A stretch of DNA of 64,000 nt, taken from Actinomycetes bacterium. GTDB taxonomy: Bacteria; Actinomycetota; Actinomycetes; Propionibacteriales; Propionibacteriaceae. The DNA lies in the NCBI GenBank assembly GCA_023460935.1, contig JAEWOI010000020.1, positions 99,656 through 163,655 of the forward strand, written 5' to 3'. This document shows positions 10,701-17,099 of this stretch, piece by piece. Under the pieces are notes generated by a model. That model ran no database searches. It saw only the letters and a program-made list of their open reading frames with translations, and was not told the DNA's origin. Numbering within the stretch: position 1 is the stretch's first letter; each line of letters begins with the position of its first letter. Made by a program: the position numbers and the translations under genes.

Positions 10701-11227
10701 CACCAGCAGCCGGGCGCTTCCTGTCTATCGATCCTGTAGATGGCGGAAACGACAACCGGTACACCTATCCGGCCGACCCCATCAATAACTTCGACCTCGA
10801 CGGACAGATTAACTGGTGGCTCGTGGGCGAAATTGCCTTGACAGTAGCGACCTTGGTGATTCCCGGGGGCGCCGTAGTGGGTCTCGTGGCGCGTGCCGCT
10901 ATCTGGGGGTACCGCGCCTACAAGGCCTATAGGGCAGTTAGGGCCATTAGCTCCGTCGTAAGGGTGAGCCGTACGGCTCGGGTTGGCAGTAGATTGTCGA
11001 CAGTCGCGCGCAAAGTGTCGGACACACTTAAACGGTATAAGACCTACGTCCGACCGACCCGCGGTGCCGAGGGTCAGCGAAGGCTGTCCATCGGGCAAGC
11101 AAAGAAGTATTGGAACAAGACGCACAAAGGGCCGAAGTGGAACCTCCACATCGAGCGGAAATACGTAGCCTTGAATCGCTGGGGTAAGGGCAAGTACCGC
11201 CAGCTCTGGCCGAGGGTGAAGAAGTGA
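4769..11227 (+). CDS. Secreted RHS/YD-repeat polymorphic toxin
   Basis: This 2,152-residue protein starts at ATG 4769. Residues 1-42 form a Sec signal peptide ending in a QARAETPP-like site. Residues ~310-507 match a DNRLRE-type surface module (TWVRKN, DGAWDEATTTYATKP, YLTLTYNG). Residues ~515-700 are Ig/fibronectin-like, ~850-945 resemble the DUF6531 entry domain of RHS proteins (GGNLTVGRTHG), and YD repeats of the form YDxxGRxT run from ~1090 to ~1970. The hallmark RHS core end, GARLYAPAAGRFLSIDP, lies at ~1972-1988, and the last ~140 residues are a variable tip. RHS shells encapsulate a toxin that is released after cleavage. Delivery in a Gram-positive cell would be via Sec and the wall. 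The overlapping next gene is the expected immunity partner. Confidence 0.93.
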   Translation: MLRLPISRSGVALPRWLVCVLAGLLSVVLCFTTEVPQARAETPPPTPTPSGTAAAAADSDGDGTPDRPDLVSAGVTARVLGVAVEDLSQRTGQVRVLVNPDGTSEQESHAAPVWVKDADGRWVDVDYTLVARDGGYAPKASPSSVLIDGGGEAEFARMDLPGGGSLVWSWPESLPPASVEGATATYAVADGVDLLVTATGLGVSTRIRINTPEAVVPEFTVKVSTDGVDLSQTDDGQLFFTDGKDRAGQTSTLTAWDGRLDEFGDPVEVVAVEASLEETAARGGSSDQELTLTTPDELVSDPEVVYPIIIDPDVAPQIASQDTWVRKNSTGIDTLPYRVLVGRIASHSSTEPGYGFMQWPNGEIAGRKIVKADVHLYQYGAGSCYSKRMNIHPLDGAWDEATTTYATKPYGRTDTGTSSSLTKNVGGDGCAANAFITADLTKMVQAWANGPGNGGFVNYGIQMNVPAENNNDVSYERRFCSINYDPTHTSCNSSTRAPYLTLTYNGPPNQAAVPSVSAARTFDAKLWTSDPNPDLTTTATDAEGSKITYSFDVRTAPDATEVFASCTSSLVAGGTTAGCKPDNPLIDGHSYVVRARATDEYGLVGDWSDWLPLGVDTTVPTAPAITCDGYEADSWHATRLAATTTCTFTGTGVADFAWRRTNAGTVEDQPAVIASSGTGTTSSIPVPETGVVKVEARALNRAGSGSAWTTLTFGIGSAAVTQPMRDDRSTSTFPVQAMTGGGATSARVEWRYAPDTEGDTATGWTPATKLQLKSSGAAWTGTLQTSTPLSQTPPLTWTPSKETGISIPSTVQLRVVFTYPGSVEMPSPLQRIVLIPHAFGGSYPTQEVGAGTLALFTGEYQVSETDVSVPGAGGNLTVGRTHGTLTGDLAGPAGVFGPGWTADLAGEGAGLAGYVVTDNTALDGTIILTSPDGESDFYAHSTGTKGTLKTGTYSGVGETALNLDTLKLATGGGTGISHTLTLTEQDGTITEFQRTTAGVWSTHKTVEPEDNSTVQFIRDTNGLITWILAPAPAGVTCTAATQGKGCRALKFTYTTTGAGSRLTKIQYRAWDPKPGSDGKPSAAAAVSTYDVAGYGYDSQGRLTETWQPTGYGDTGTGRKTTYEYTTINSKTVVTKVTDPGLVPWRFDYDSLGRLAHVKRALDPAVGTGDATWTAAYDVPLSGDGVPDLTAGSVAGWGQLAADAPTGATAVFEPDWTPAATPGSDDWPYASISYFSQAGRTTNTAVYGAGQWLIDSTRYDAQGNTTWTLSGAGRALALGEPDPASAADKYATLTVYNDAGTRVESSYTPMREVVLENGTSVVARTVTSTLYDDEADSDLMPGRPTTDVPEGGYQLAIEQATAVTDRIFPKAAGNTWDSRKVRYRYDPVKTGDASGWTLKVPTRTLTQDGAGWATTISRYDTEGRVVETRTPGGTAITDGSANDTYSTKTIYYTADTTAEASTCRSKPEWHGNPCITKTAGDPTTGHPIPAKTTTGYNIHGSVTRIEETAATSTRATVTGYDYQGRETSGSTSLTGHTTISGTTSYHATTDAVTTTTRGGLTESFTYDTWGRELTSTDGTGNTATTTYDTAGRTKTYNDGRGTYTYTYDGTDNQGRTEHRGLTTKIDLGYATGDTDQITGAYDTAGDLINQALPDGYTQTWTRNLAGQPTASSYAQTTGGTTIPVLGFTQTYDHLGRVVTGTGPAGSRRYTYDDRARLTKVQDTGTAGCTSRRYTFEGDSNRTSLTTYAANATGGCQTTTADTTTNYSYDQADRITTSGYTYDPLGRATTVPKGHTDQADDPIATDLAVTYAANDMVASLQQTAREPASGAGQVRKQTFTLDGSDRISTTKDYTDTVQLTETLNHYDSDSDNPAWTQTKTRPDANTTWTTTWNRYLSDLTGSLAIDLDNAGKAQLQLSNPHGDIIATTTIGQPGINAYTETDEYGQLKTTTSARYGWLGTHQRDTNTIGGLVLMGARLYAPAAGRFLSIDPVDGGNDNRYTYPADPINNFDLDGQINWWLVGEIALTVATLVIPGGAVVGLVARAAIWGYRAYKAYRAVRAISSVVRVSRTARVGSRLSTVARKVSDTLKRYKTYVRPTRGAEGQRRLSIGQAKKYWNKTHKGPKWNLHIERKYVALNRWGKGKYRQLWPRVKK
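10804..11227 (+). other. C-terminal toxin tip of the RHS protein
   Basis: After the conserved RHS core end the protein switches to a ~140-residue module: a hydrophobic stretch (EIALTVATLVIPGGAVVGLV), a basic linker, then a strongly basic end containing KKYWNKTHKGPKW and RWGKGKYRQLWPRVKK. Base composition also changes: I counted 32 of 60 G+C at 10801-10860 and 30 of 60 at 10981-11040, against 40 of 60 at 10021-10080 in the repeats. The charge suggests a nucleic-acid target such as a nuclease, but no catalytic motif is recognised, so the activity is unknown. Confidence 0.75.
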
Positions 11228-11658
11228 GTAGCGGACCCGGGGGCGGTGAGGCCACGAGCTCCCTGCTAGATGAACTCGCCAGTGAAACCTTGAGGATCCA
11301 CGGCATCAGCTTCGAACGACGAGTCGATGCGGGCCTTACCGAATTCCTCATTCCGGCTACTTCCGATGGGCTGCCAGTCACAATCGGGCATTCTCATCAG
11401 GTGCACCTTTGGCTCGAGGTTGACGGGTCTTGGAGGGTCGATACCGTGGAAGATGATCTCGAGGGTCTGCTCGACGAATGGCGCGATCTGATCAATCTCG
11501 GGCGCCAGATAGCCGCCGGCTTGACTGCCCCCCCAAGTGCGGACTCCGGCGTCGAGGTGTGGTGGGCATCCAGCGACTACGGGCTTAGGCGCGTTGGAGC
11601 GGGCACGGTGTCCCGCACATTAAGGGAACGTATCCTAGACATCTTTCGCCGCGCGTAG
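11224..11658 (+). CDS. Putative immunity protein for the RHS toxin
   Basis: The GTG start at 11224 overlaps the toxin stop by four bases (GTGA), which fixes the start and indicates translational coupling. The 144-residue product is acidic overall, with clusters such as DTVEDDLEGLLDEWRDL, opposite to the basic toxin tip, and has no signal peptide, so it would stay in the cytoplasm. Its base composition is lower than the neighbours (34 of 60 G+C at 11281-11340), like the tip, so the two were probably acquired together. No known immunity family is recognised; the role is inferred from position, charge and coupling. Confidence 0.7.
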   Translation: MSSGPGGGEATSSLLDELASETLRIHGISFERRVDAGLTEFLIPATSDGLPVTIGHSHQVHLWLEVDGSWRVDTVEDDLEGLLDEWRDLINLGRQIAAGLTAPPSADSGVEVWWASSDYGLRRVGAGTVSRTLRERILDIFRRA

Positions 11659-11761
11659 GGGACTGCTGACCTGTTCCCGGTTTCCCGGACGGTTGATCCG
11701 CACTGGATTCTGTTCCTAGTGGTTTCCGAGGCTGGCGGTTGCCAGTCGCGGTTGTACGAGG

Positions 11762-11789
11762 TGAATCGCCCCGGCTTTGGTGGAGGCTC
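11762..11789. repeat. Possible end fragment of another IS3-type element
   Basis: The bases TGAATCGCCCCGGCTTTGGT and the eight that follow resemble the TGAACCGCCCCGG-type inverted-repeat ends of some actinobacterial IS3 elements. No matching second end was found, so this would be a remnant. Resemblance is from memory. Confidence 0.3.
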
Positions 11790-11810
11790 GGTTAGCTGGT
11801 TCCGGCCTCG

Positions 11811-13110
11811 GGGGTCTGCTGCACGGATAGGTGACAACTGATCTGCCTAGCTTTCGGGTTGGGCTGGGAGGATGTTGACCGTGTCGAAGAAGCCGTATCC
11901 GAAGGAGTTCCGTGACGATGTGGTGAGGGTCGCCAGGAACCGTGAGCCTGGTGTCGGGCTGGATCAGATGCCAAGGACTTCGGGATCCACTTCACCACCC
12001 TGTACGACTGGCTGAAGAAGGCTGACATCGAAGACGGCGAACGGCCCGGCACCAGCCAGGTCCAATCAGCTGAGCTTCGTGAGGCGAAGCGGCGGATCCG
12101 GCTGCTGGAGCAAGAGAACGAAGTGCTCCGCAGGGCGGCGGCCTATCTGTCGCAGGCGAACCTGCCGGGAAAATGATGTACCCGCTCGTCACTGAGCTGG
12201 CCGGCGACGGGATCCCCGTCACGGTCGCGTGCGGGGTGTTGAAGCTCGCCAGGGCCCCGTACTACCGGTGGCTGGCCCACCCGGTCACCGACGCCGAGCT
12301 GGTCGAGGCGCGCCGGGCGAACGCGCTGTTCGACGCCCACCGTGAAGATCCGGAGTTCGGCTACCGGTTCTTGGCCGATGAGGCGAGGGAGGCCGGCCAG
12401 GCGATGGCCGAACGGACCGCGTGGCGGATCTGTGCCGACAACGGCTGGTGGTCGAGGTTCGGCAAGAAGCGTGGCCGCAACGGGAAGAAGCCGGGCCCTC
12501 CGGTCCACGACGACCTGTGCGCCGTGGTCGATGAGAAGGGCCGGACCCGCCACGAGTTCACCGCCGAGGCACCGAACCAGTTGTGGATCGGCGACATCAC
12601 CGAGCACTGGACCGGCGAGGGCAAGCTGTACCTGTGCGCGTTCAAGGACGTGTTCTCCAACCGGATCGTGGGCTACTCCATCGACTCCCGGATGAAATCC
12701 CGCCTCGCCGTCACCGCCCTCAACAATGCTGTCGCCCGCCGCAGTGACGTTGCCGGCTGTGTGGTTCACACCGACAGGGGCAGTCAATTTGGGAGCCGGA
12801 AGTTCGTCGGTGCTCTCAACCGCCACCACATGGTCGGATCCATGGGCCGGGTCGGCGCCTGCGGCGACAACGCCGCCATGGAATCCTTCTTCTCCCTGCT
12901 CCAGAAGAACGTCCTGAACCGGCGCACTTGGGCCACCCGTGAGGAGCTCCGGATCGCCATCGTGACCTGGATCGAACGCACCTACCACCGGCGCCGGCGC
13001 CAAGACGGGCTCGGCCGATTGACCCCTCATCGAGTACGAGACCATCATGACCACGACAGCCGATCAGGCTGCGTGACTAACCACTGTCACCTGATCGTGC
13101 AGCAGACCCC
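11811..13110 (+). mobile_element. IS3-family insertion sequence, inactivated
   Basis: The element is 1,300 bp and bounded by inverted repeats: GGGGTCTGCTGCACGGATAG at the left end and, read on the other strand, GGGGTCTGCTGCACGATCAG at the right end; the match continues with GTGACA in both. It carries the usual orfA and orfB in overlapping frames. Both frames are disrupted by one-base changes (see the two pseudogenes). No clear target-site duplication is visible: bases next to the left end read CTCG and next to the right end GTTG. Its right end lies inside the 3' end of the recombinase gene. Confidence 0.88.
11872..12176 (+). pseudogene. IS3 orfA, frameshifted
   Basis: OrfA of IS3 elements is the helix-turn-helix protein that binds the terminal repeats and supplies the N-terminal part of the OrfAB transposase. 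The frame from ATG 11872 reads KPYPKEFRDDVVRVARNREP, then loses register near 11968-11971 and stops at 12015. Reading on in another frame gives the expected continuation AKDFGIHFTTLYDWLKKADI and the leucine-zipper end RRIRLLEQENEVLRRAAAYL to TGA 12176. One base is missing where GATCAGATGCC would be expected to read GATCAGATCGCC, so the element can no longer make normal OrfA. Confidence 0.85.
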
Positions 13111-13123
13111 GTTGCACCCCTGA
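12173..13123 (+). pseudogene. IS3 orfB DDE transposase, C-terminus frameshifted
   Basis: This is the integrase-like catalytic subunit. The DDE triad is intact: D141 in IGDITEHW, D201 in VVHTDRGSQ and E237 in NAAMESFF, with the canonical 35-residue spacing between the last two. ATG 12173 overlaps the end of orfA. Near 13027 an extra T shifts the frame after GLGRLTP; the other frame then reads IEYETIMTTTADQAA to a stop at 13076, which is the normal family ending. As it stands the frame runs on through the right terminal repeat to 13123 and adds unrelated residues. The catalytic core could still be made, but without normal OrfA the element is probably immobile. Confidence 0.85.
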
Positions 13124-14327
13124 TGATCGCGTCGAGTCCCTTGACCACCTCCTGCAGATGGTCTGTGGCGATCTCCTGATACCTCATGGCCATTGCCGGT
13201 GTCGTGTGGCCCGCGATTGCCTGCAGCTCGCGGAGCGTGGCGCCGGCCACGGCGGTGTAGGTGAGGCCGACGTGGCGTAGATCATGGAACCTGGTGCCTT
13301 CGGCGCCAGCCTCCCGACAGGATCGCAGCCAGGTCTTGCGCCAGAGCCGATCGTCGACGTTGGTCCCGTCCTGGCCCCAGAAGAGCAGACCGTGTAGCCC
13401 GAGTTGGGTGTGATCGCGAAGGTGCGCGCGGACATCGTCGAGAAGTGATGCCGGGATGTGGACGGTCCGTCTGGCTGCGTCGGTCTTGGGCTCTCCGACG
13501 AAAACCGCGTTGCCGGCGCGCACGACACTGCGTGAGACGCTAATAACGCCGCGGTCGGGGTCCACGTCCGAGCGGCGAAGCTCGCGGACCTCGCCGGACC
13601 GCAGGGCGCACCAGGCGCCCAACAGCACCGCCAGGCGCCATCGCGGGGGCATCGCATCGGCGATCGCGAGCACCTGGGCCGGGGTGAGCGGTTCCACGCC
13701 ACGTCGTTGGCTCGGCTTCCCAGCCCCGCGGACGTGCACCGGCGAGGCGGCGATCAGACCGTCGTCGACGGCGGCCAGACAGAGCGTGCGCAGAAGGTTA
13801 TAGGCCAGGTCGCAACTGCGCCGGTGTGTGTCGCGGGGGAGCGCCTGCCACCAGGAATTGACCGTGGCGCGGGTCAGCTCGTCGAGATGAACGTCTCCAA
13901 GCCCGACTTGGGTGCGATAGCGGGAGACACTGCCCCTGGTCAGTGGCTTGGCGAGGATGTAGTAGCGGAGGCTGCTCTCGTAGCGGGTCCGTGTAGATGG
14001 CCGCAGTTCGGTGTTGTTCTCCAGCCACTGCCGGGCATAGCTCTCGACCGTCGTCCGGTTCGCCACGGCAAGTTCGGCATCGCGTCGGGCAGCCTCCCGA
14101 TCGGCCGGTGGCGTCCACTGCCCAGTCTCGATCAGGCGGCGCTCCATCTCCAGCCAGACCCTCGCATCGCCCTCGGTCTGGAAGGTCGTCGGCGCGACGT
14201 AGCTGATGCTCGAAGCAACGCCAGGGATCCCGCCGTGGCGGTAGCTCGCCTGGTAGTTCCCGGACGCCTTCAGCCGTACGCTGCCCCAGCTTGATCGCGT
14301 GCGCGGATGCCGGCGGGGTCGAGCCAT
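13077..14327 (-). CDS. Tyrosine site-specific recombinase (phage/element integrase)
   Basis: The 416-residue product integrates and excises mobile DNA between attachment sites. An N-terminal AP2-like arm-binding region (residues ~10-90) and a SAM-like core-binding domain (~93-190) precede the catalytic domain, whose residues are all present: R243 in CALRSGEV, K281 in EPKTDAA, H348 and R351 in FHDLRH, H374 in AGHTTPAMA, and the nucleophile Y383 in AMRYQEI. The last ten residues and the stop codon (13077-13110) are encoded by the terminal repeat of the IS element, so the original C-terminus has been replaced; it lies well after Y383 and activity may survive. It is the outermost gene before core chromosomal genes. 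Confidence 0.93.
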   Translation of the reverse strand: MARPRRHPRTRSSWGSVRLKASGNYQASYRHGGIPGVASSISYVAPTTFQTEGDARVWLEMERRLIETGQWTPPADREAARRDAELAVANRTTVESYARQWLENNTELRPSTRTRYESSLRYYILAKPLTRGSVSRYRTQVGLGDVHLDELTRATVNSWWQALPRDTHRRSCDLAYNLLRTLCLAAVDDGLIAASPVHVRGAGKPSQRRGVEPLTPAQVLAIADAMPPRWRLAVLLGAWCALRSGEVRELRRSDVDPDRGVISVSRSVVRAGNAVFVGEPKTDAARRTVHIPASLLDDVRAHLRDHTQLGLHGLLFWGQDGTNVDDRLWRKTWLRSCREAGAEGTRFHDLRHVGLTYTAVAGATLRELQAIAGHTTPAMAMRYQEIATDHLQEVVKGLDAIIRGATGSAARSGDSG

Positions 14328-14405
14328 GATCGAATCCCTTCTCCCACGCTCACCGACGGCCGCCGGGCCCTTATCGGGCCCTTATGTACCACGAACGTGC
14401 CTACA

Positions 14406-14423
14406 AACGAGTATGCACTCGTT
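14406..14423. promoter_or_regulatory. Perfect inverted repeat upstream of the recombinase
   Basis: AACGAGT and ACTCGTT flank a four-base ATGC centre. Just before it, at about 14364-14384, GGGCCCTTAT occurs twice in tandem. In integrative elements such structures next to the integrase may be arm sites or the attachment core, but there is no second copy in the window to compare. A role as recombinase operator is equally possible. Confidence 0.4.
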
Positions 14424-14527
14424 CCGGGCACTCCGCCACTTCGCCTTGTGAGCACGCTGGAAGTGGGTACGAGAAGCGGATTCGTCAGGAGCGCCTCGTG
14501 GAGTTCAAGTCCCTTCTCCGGTACGGG

Positions 14528-15523
14528 CTAGCCCGCGAGCAGATCCAGCACGGCGCGCTCGAGGCCTGCCTGGCGGGCCGTCGCGGTGCGGTACTTCCGC
14601 CGCGCGGCCTCGGCGATCGTCAGGCCCGAGTCGTAGAGGTCGAGGATGCGGGGGTCGACGTAGGCCGACCTGGCCATCGTCGGGGTGTTGCCGAGGTAGC
14701 CGGAGACCACGACCATCGCAGCCTTCACCGCCCGCTTCCGCGCGGTCGCGGAGGTCGCGAGCTCGCTGAGCGCGAGCGACTCGGCGGCGATCACGGTGGC
14801 GTGCCAGGTGCGGAAGTCCTTGGCCGTGAACTCCCCACCGAAGATCTCGGAGAGGTAGGCGTTCACCGTGCCCGCCACCAGGTCGGCCCAGCCCGCACCG
14901 TTGCGGTAGGCCAGCAGCCGGGTGCCGCCGCGCCTGCGGCGCATCACCTCGAGCGCGGCCACCACCTGCGGGTCGGCGATGGTCACGTTGTGCTCGATGC
15001 CCGACTTGCCCACGAACCGGAACTCGAGGCCGTCGCCGGCGCGCCGGACGTGGCGGCGCTCCAGGGTGGTCAGGCCGTAGGAACCGTTGCTGTCGGCGTA
15101 GAAGTCGTTGCCGATCCGGAAGTAGCCGAGGTCGAGCAGCCGGACCGCGAGCGCCGCCGCGCGTTCCAGTGGCATCCCGTCCCCTGCGAGGTCGGCCGCC
15201 ACCCGCCGGCGCGCGGCGGGCAGGTGCTCGGCCGCCCCGATGACCCGGTCGAACTTCGCCCGGTCGCGCAGTTCGCGCCACCGCGGGTGGTACAGGTATT
15301 GCCTGCGTCCGGCGGCGTCGAGCCCGGTGGCCTGCAGGTGCCCGTTCGGGTAGGGGCAGATCCACACGTCCCGCCACGCGGGCGGGATCGCCAGCGAGCG
15401 CACCCGCTCGACCTGCTCCGCCGCCAGCGGTGCGCCGTGCTCGTCGGTGTAGCGGAAGCCGCGCCCGACCCGCTTGCGGGACCAGCCCGGGGAGTTGGCT
15501 GAGACGCGGCGGAGTCGTGGCAC
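14528..15523 (-). CDS. DNA topoisomerase IB (bacterial, eukaryotic-type)
   Basis: This enzyme relaxes supercoils by nicking one strand through a 3'-phosphotyrosyl link. The 331-residue product has the length of poxvirus-like bacterial TopIB. The catalytic set is visible: R136 in GYFRIGND, K173 in FVGKSGIEH, R238 and H241 in KDFRTWHAT, and the nucleophile Y288 in ARSAYVDPR. GTG 15523 is chosen because the conserved N-terminal part (SPGWSRKRVGRGFRYTDEHG) begins a few residues later; the frame stays open further upstream but that part reads as shadow of the plus strand. It is the first core gene after the mobile region. Confidence 0.92.
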   Translation of the reverse strand: MPRLRRVSANSPGWSRKRVGRGFRYTDEHGAPLAAEQVERVRSLAIPPAWRDVWICPYPNGHLQATGLDAAGRRQYLYHPRWRELRDRAKFDRVIGAAEHLPAARRRVAADLAGDGMPLERAAALAVRLLDLGYFRIGNDFYADSNGSYGLTTLERRHVRRAGDGLEFRFVGKSGIEHNVTIADPQVVAALEVMRRRRGGTRLLAYRNGAGWADLVAGTVNAYLSEIFGGEFTAKDFRTWHATVIAAESLALSELATSATARKRAVKAAMVVVSGYLGNTPTMARSAYVDPRILDLYDSGLTIAEAARRKYRTATARQAGLERAVLDLLAG

Positions 15524-15659
15524 GCGGCATCCGTACCCGCCGGTGGCGCCCGGTGCACGTCGAGGTGCGCACGGGGACCGCCGCACAACGTTGGGGGCGC
15601 GGTGCCCATTGGGTAACCATGGAGTACGCGCCGGGCGAGCCGGTGGGAGGGAGGACGCC

Positions 15660-16157
15660 ATGGCGGCGGACGAGGACGCGGCAACCGAACGTGACGAGAC
15701 GCCTGCGGAGCGGCTCGATCGCAACTGGGCGGAACTGCTGCAGGAGCTGAGGGTCACCCAGACCGGGATCCAGATCCTGGTGGGCTTCCTGCTCACCCTG
15801 CCCTTCCAGGCGAGGTTCGGTGACCTCAACCCGGTGCTGCTGGGCGTCTTCCTCACCGCGGTGGTGTTCAGCATCCTCGCCACCGCACTGATCGTCGCGC
15901 CGGTCACCGCCCACCGGCTCCTGTTCCGCCGGCACGCCAAGGACGTGCTCGTGCACTCCTCGGACGTGATGGCCAAGGCAGGGCTGGCCTGCCTCGCGCT
16001 GGCTGTGGTGGCCGCGCTGACCCTGGTGTTCGGCTTCGTGCTCGACGTCACCGCCGGCCTGGTGGCCGGAGGCCTCGGCCTTGCCCTGTTCGCGATCCTG
16101 TGGCTGGTGCTCCCGCTGGCCCTGGGCCGTTCCCGGGATCGCGGCGACTACCGCTGA
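15660..16157 (+). CDS. DUF6328-like membrane protein
   Basis: The 165-residue product starts at ATG 15660 after a GGGAGGGAGG ribosome site. After a charged N-terminal part (TPAERLDRNWAELLQELRVTQTG) there are four hydrophobic segments at roughly residues 38-55, 58-78, 103-125 and 128-150. The ELRVTQTGIQILVGFLLTLP stretch is characteristic of the DUF6328 family of small actinobacterial integral membrane proteins. Function unknown. It is divergent from topoisomerase IB and convergent with bcp. Confidence 0.75.
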   Translation: MAADEDAATERDETPAERLDRNWAELLQELRVTQTGIQILVGFLLTLPFQARFGDLNPVLLGVFLTAVVFSILATALIVAPVTAHRLLFRRHAKDVLVHSSDVMAKAGLACLALAVVAALTLVFGFVLDVTAGLVAGGLGLALFAILWLVLPLALGRSRDRGDYR

Positions 16158-16163
16158 GCGGGC

Positions 16164-16640
16164 TCAGACGCCGAGCTCGCGGCGCAGCTTGGCGACATGG
16201 CCGGTGGCGCGAACGTTGTACTGGGCCACGGCGACCTTCCCCACCCCGGCGGCGTCCACGTCGATGATGAAGGTCGAGCGGATCACGCCTTCCAGCGCCT
16301 TGCCGTAGAGGGTCTTCGAGCCGTAGGCGGAGTAGGAGCGCAGCACCTCCAGCCCCGGGTCGGATAGCAGCGGGAACCCGAGCTGTTCTGCGTCGCGGAA
16401 CCGGCCGAGCTTTTCCGGCGCGTCGGGGGAGATCCCGACCACCTGGTAGCCGGCCTTCGCCAGGTCGCTGAGGGCGGAGTCGAAGTCGACAGCCTGGGTG
16501 GTGCAGCCCGGCGTCATCGCTGCCGGGAAGAAGTAGACGATGACTCGGCCGCCCGCGTAATCCGCCAGCGAGACCGGACGCCGGTCTGCGTCCGGCAGGG
16601 TGAAGGCCGGGGCGGTGTCTCCGGGGGACAGTCTGGTCAT
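16164..16640 (-). CDS. bcp: Thiol peroxidase Bcp-type peroxiredoxin (1-Cys)
   Basis: The enzyme reduces hydrogen and organic peroxides in the cytoplasm using thioredoxin or another thiol donor. The 158-residue length is normal for Bcp/PrxQ. The peroxidatic cysteine is C46 in AAMTPGCTTQAVDF. Many Bcp proteins have the resolving cysteine five residues later (TPGCTxEACDF); here that position is V51, and no other cysteine is present in the protein, so it must work as a 1-Cys enzyme resolved by an external thiol such as mycothiol. The gene ends seven bases from the convergent DUF6328-like gene. Confidence 0.92.
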   Translation of the reverse strand: MTRLSPGDTAPAFTLPDADRRPVSLADYAGGRVIVYFFPAAMTPGCTTQAVDFDSALSDLAKAGYQVVGISPDAPEKLGRFRDAEQLGFPLLSDPGLEVLRSYSAYGSKTLYGKALEGVIRSTFIIDVDAAGVGKVAVAQYNVRATGHVAKLRRELGV

Positions 16641-16739
16641 GCGGCAACCCTAGGGCATGGCACGACCGGTCGATCGGGCCTGCCGGCCACCGGTGCTGGC
16701 ATAGGCTGTGCCCAGCAACCCGCCCAGGCTGGAGGACCG

Positions 16740-17036
16740 ATGGCAGACGCAGGTACCCGGACGCGCGAAGAGATCGAAGCCGACATCGCCGCGGCGCGGC
16801 AGCGGCTCGCGGCCGGCGTCGAAGGCCTGATCAACCAGGTGCACCCGAAGGCGATCGTGGCGAACACCGTCGCGGACGCGCGGGCCCTGGCCGAGGACGG
16901 GTTCGAGCAGGTCAAGTCGCAGGTGCTGGACGAGCGCGGCAATGTGCGCGCCGACCGGGTGGCGCTGATCGGCGCGGCCATCGGTGGCGCGGTGACATTT
17001 ATGCTCATTGTCAAGTCAATCCTGAGACGCCGCTGA
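16740..17036 (+). CDS. DUF3618 small membrane-anchored protein
   Basis: A 98-residue protein with the DUF3618 signature TREEIEADIAAARQRLA near the N-terminus, a long amphipathic helix, and one C-terminal transmembrane segment (residues ~74-93, VALIGAAIGGAVTFMLIVKS) followed by three arginines. Members in actinobacteria often lie near bcp, as here, where it is divergently arranged 99 bp from it. Function unknown. A GGAGG site precedes ATG 16740. Confidence 0.85.
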   Translation: MADAGTRTREEIEADIAAARQRLAAGVEGLINQVHPKAIVANTVADARALAEDGFEQVKSQVLDERGNVRADRVALIGAAIGGAVTFMLIVKSILRRR

Positions 17037-17061
17037 GCAGTATTCGAGCCAGCAGCCACAA

Positions 17062-17083
17062 GGTCCCCGCGCAAGCGGGAACC
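17062..17083. terminator. Hairpin after the DUF3618 gene
   Basis: GGTCCCCGC and GCGGGAACC flank GCAA, giving a 9-bp stem with one mismatch 25 bp after the DUF3618 stop. There is no T-run, so termination is plausible rather than certain. Confidence 0.4.
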
Positions 17084-17099
17084 AAGTGTGAGCGTGTGA

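Larger units (their letters stand above)
1..14327. mobile_element. Integrative/mobilizable element region (left end outside window)
   Basis: A conjugative-type relaxase-helicase at the left edge, a toxin-antitoxin-like pair, an RHS toxin with its immunity-type gene, a degraded IS3 element and a tyrosine recombinase lie together, and ordinary chromosomal genes start right after the recombinase. That content is seen directly. The interpretation as one integrated element is inference: no attachment sites or direct-repeat ends could be identified, no tRNA flanks the recombinase, and the left boundary is outside the window. The right boundary given is simply the start codon of the recombinase gene. 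Confidence 0.6.

Noticed and set aside
11959..11975. Programmed frameshift in IS3 orfA
   Set aside because: Programmed slippage in IS3 elements occurs at the orfA/orfB overlap on an A-rich run; this site is in mid-orfA without slippery sequence, so it is a deletion.
11800..13115. Target-site duplication of the IS element
   Set aside because: Flanks read CTCG on the left and GTTG on the right; no 3-5 bp duplication is seen.
17062..17083. GGTCCCCGCGCAAGCGGGAACC looks like a type I-E CRISPR repeat
   Set aside because: Only one copy exists, without spacers or cas genes; a simple hairpin after the DUF3618 gene explains it.
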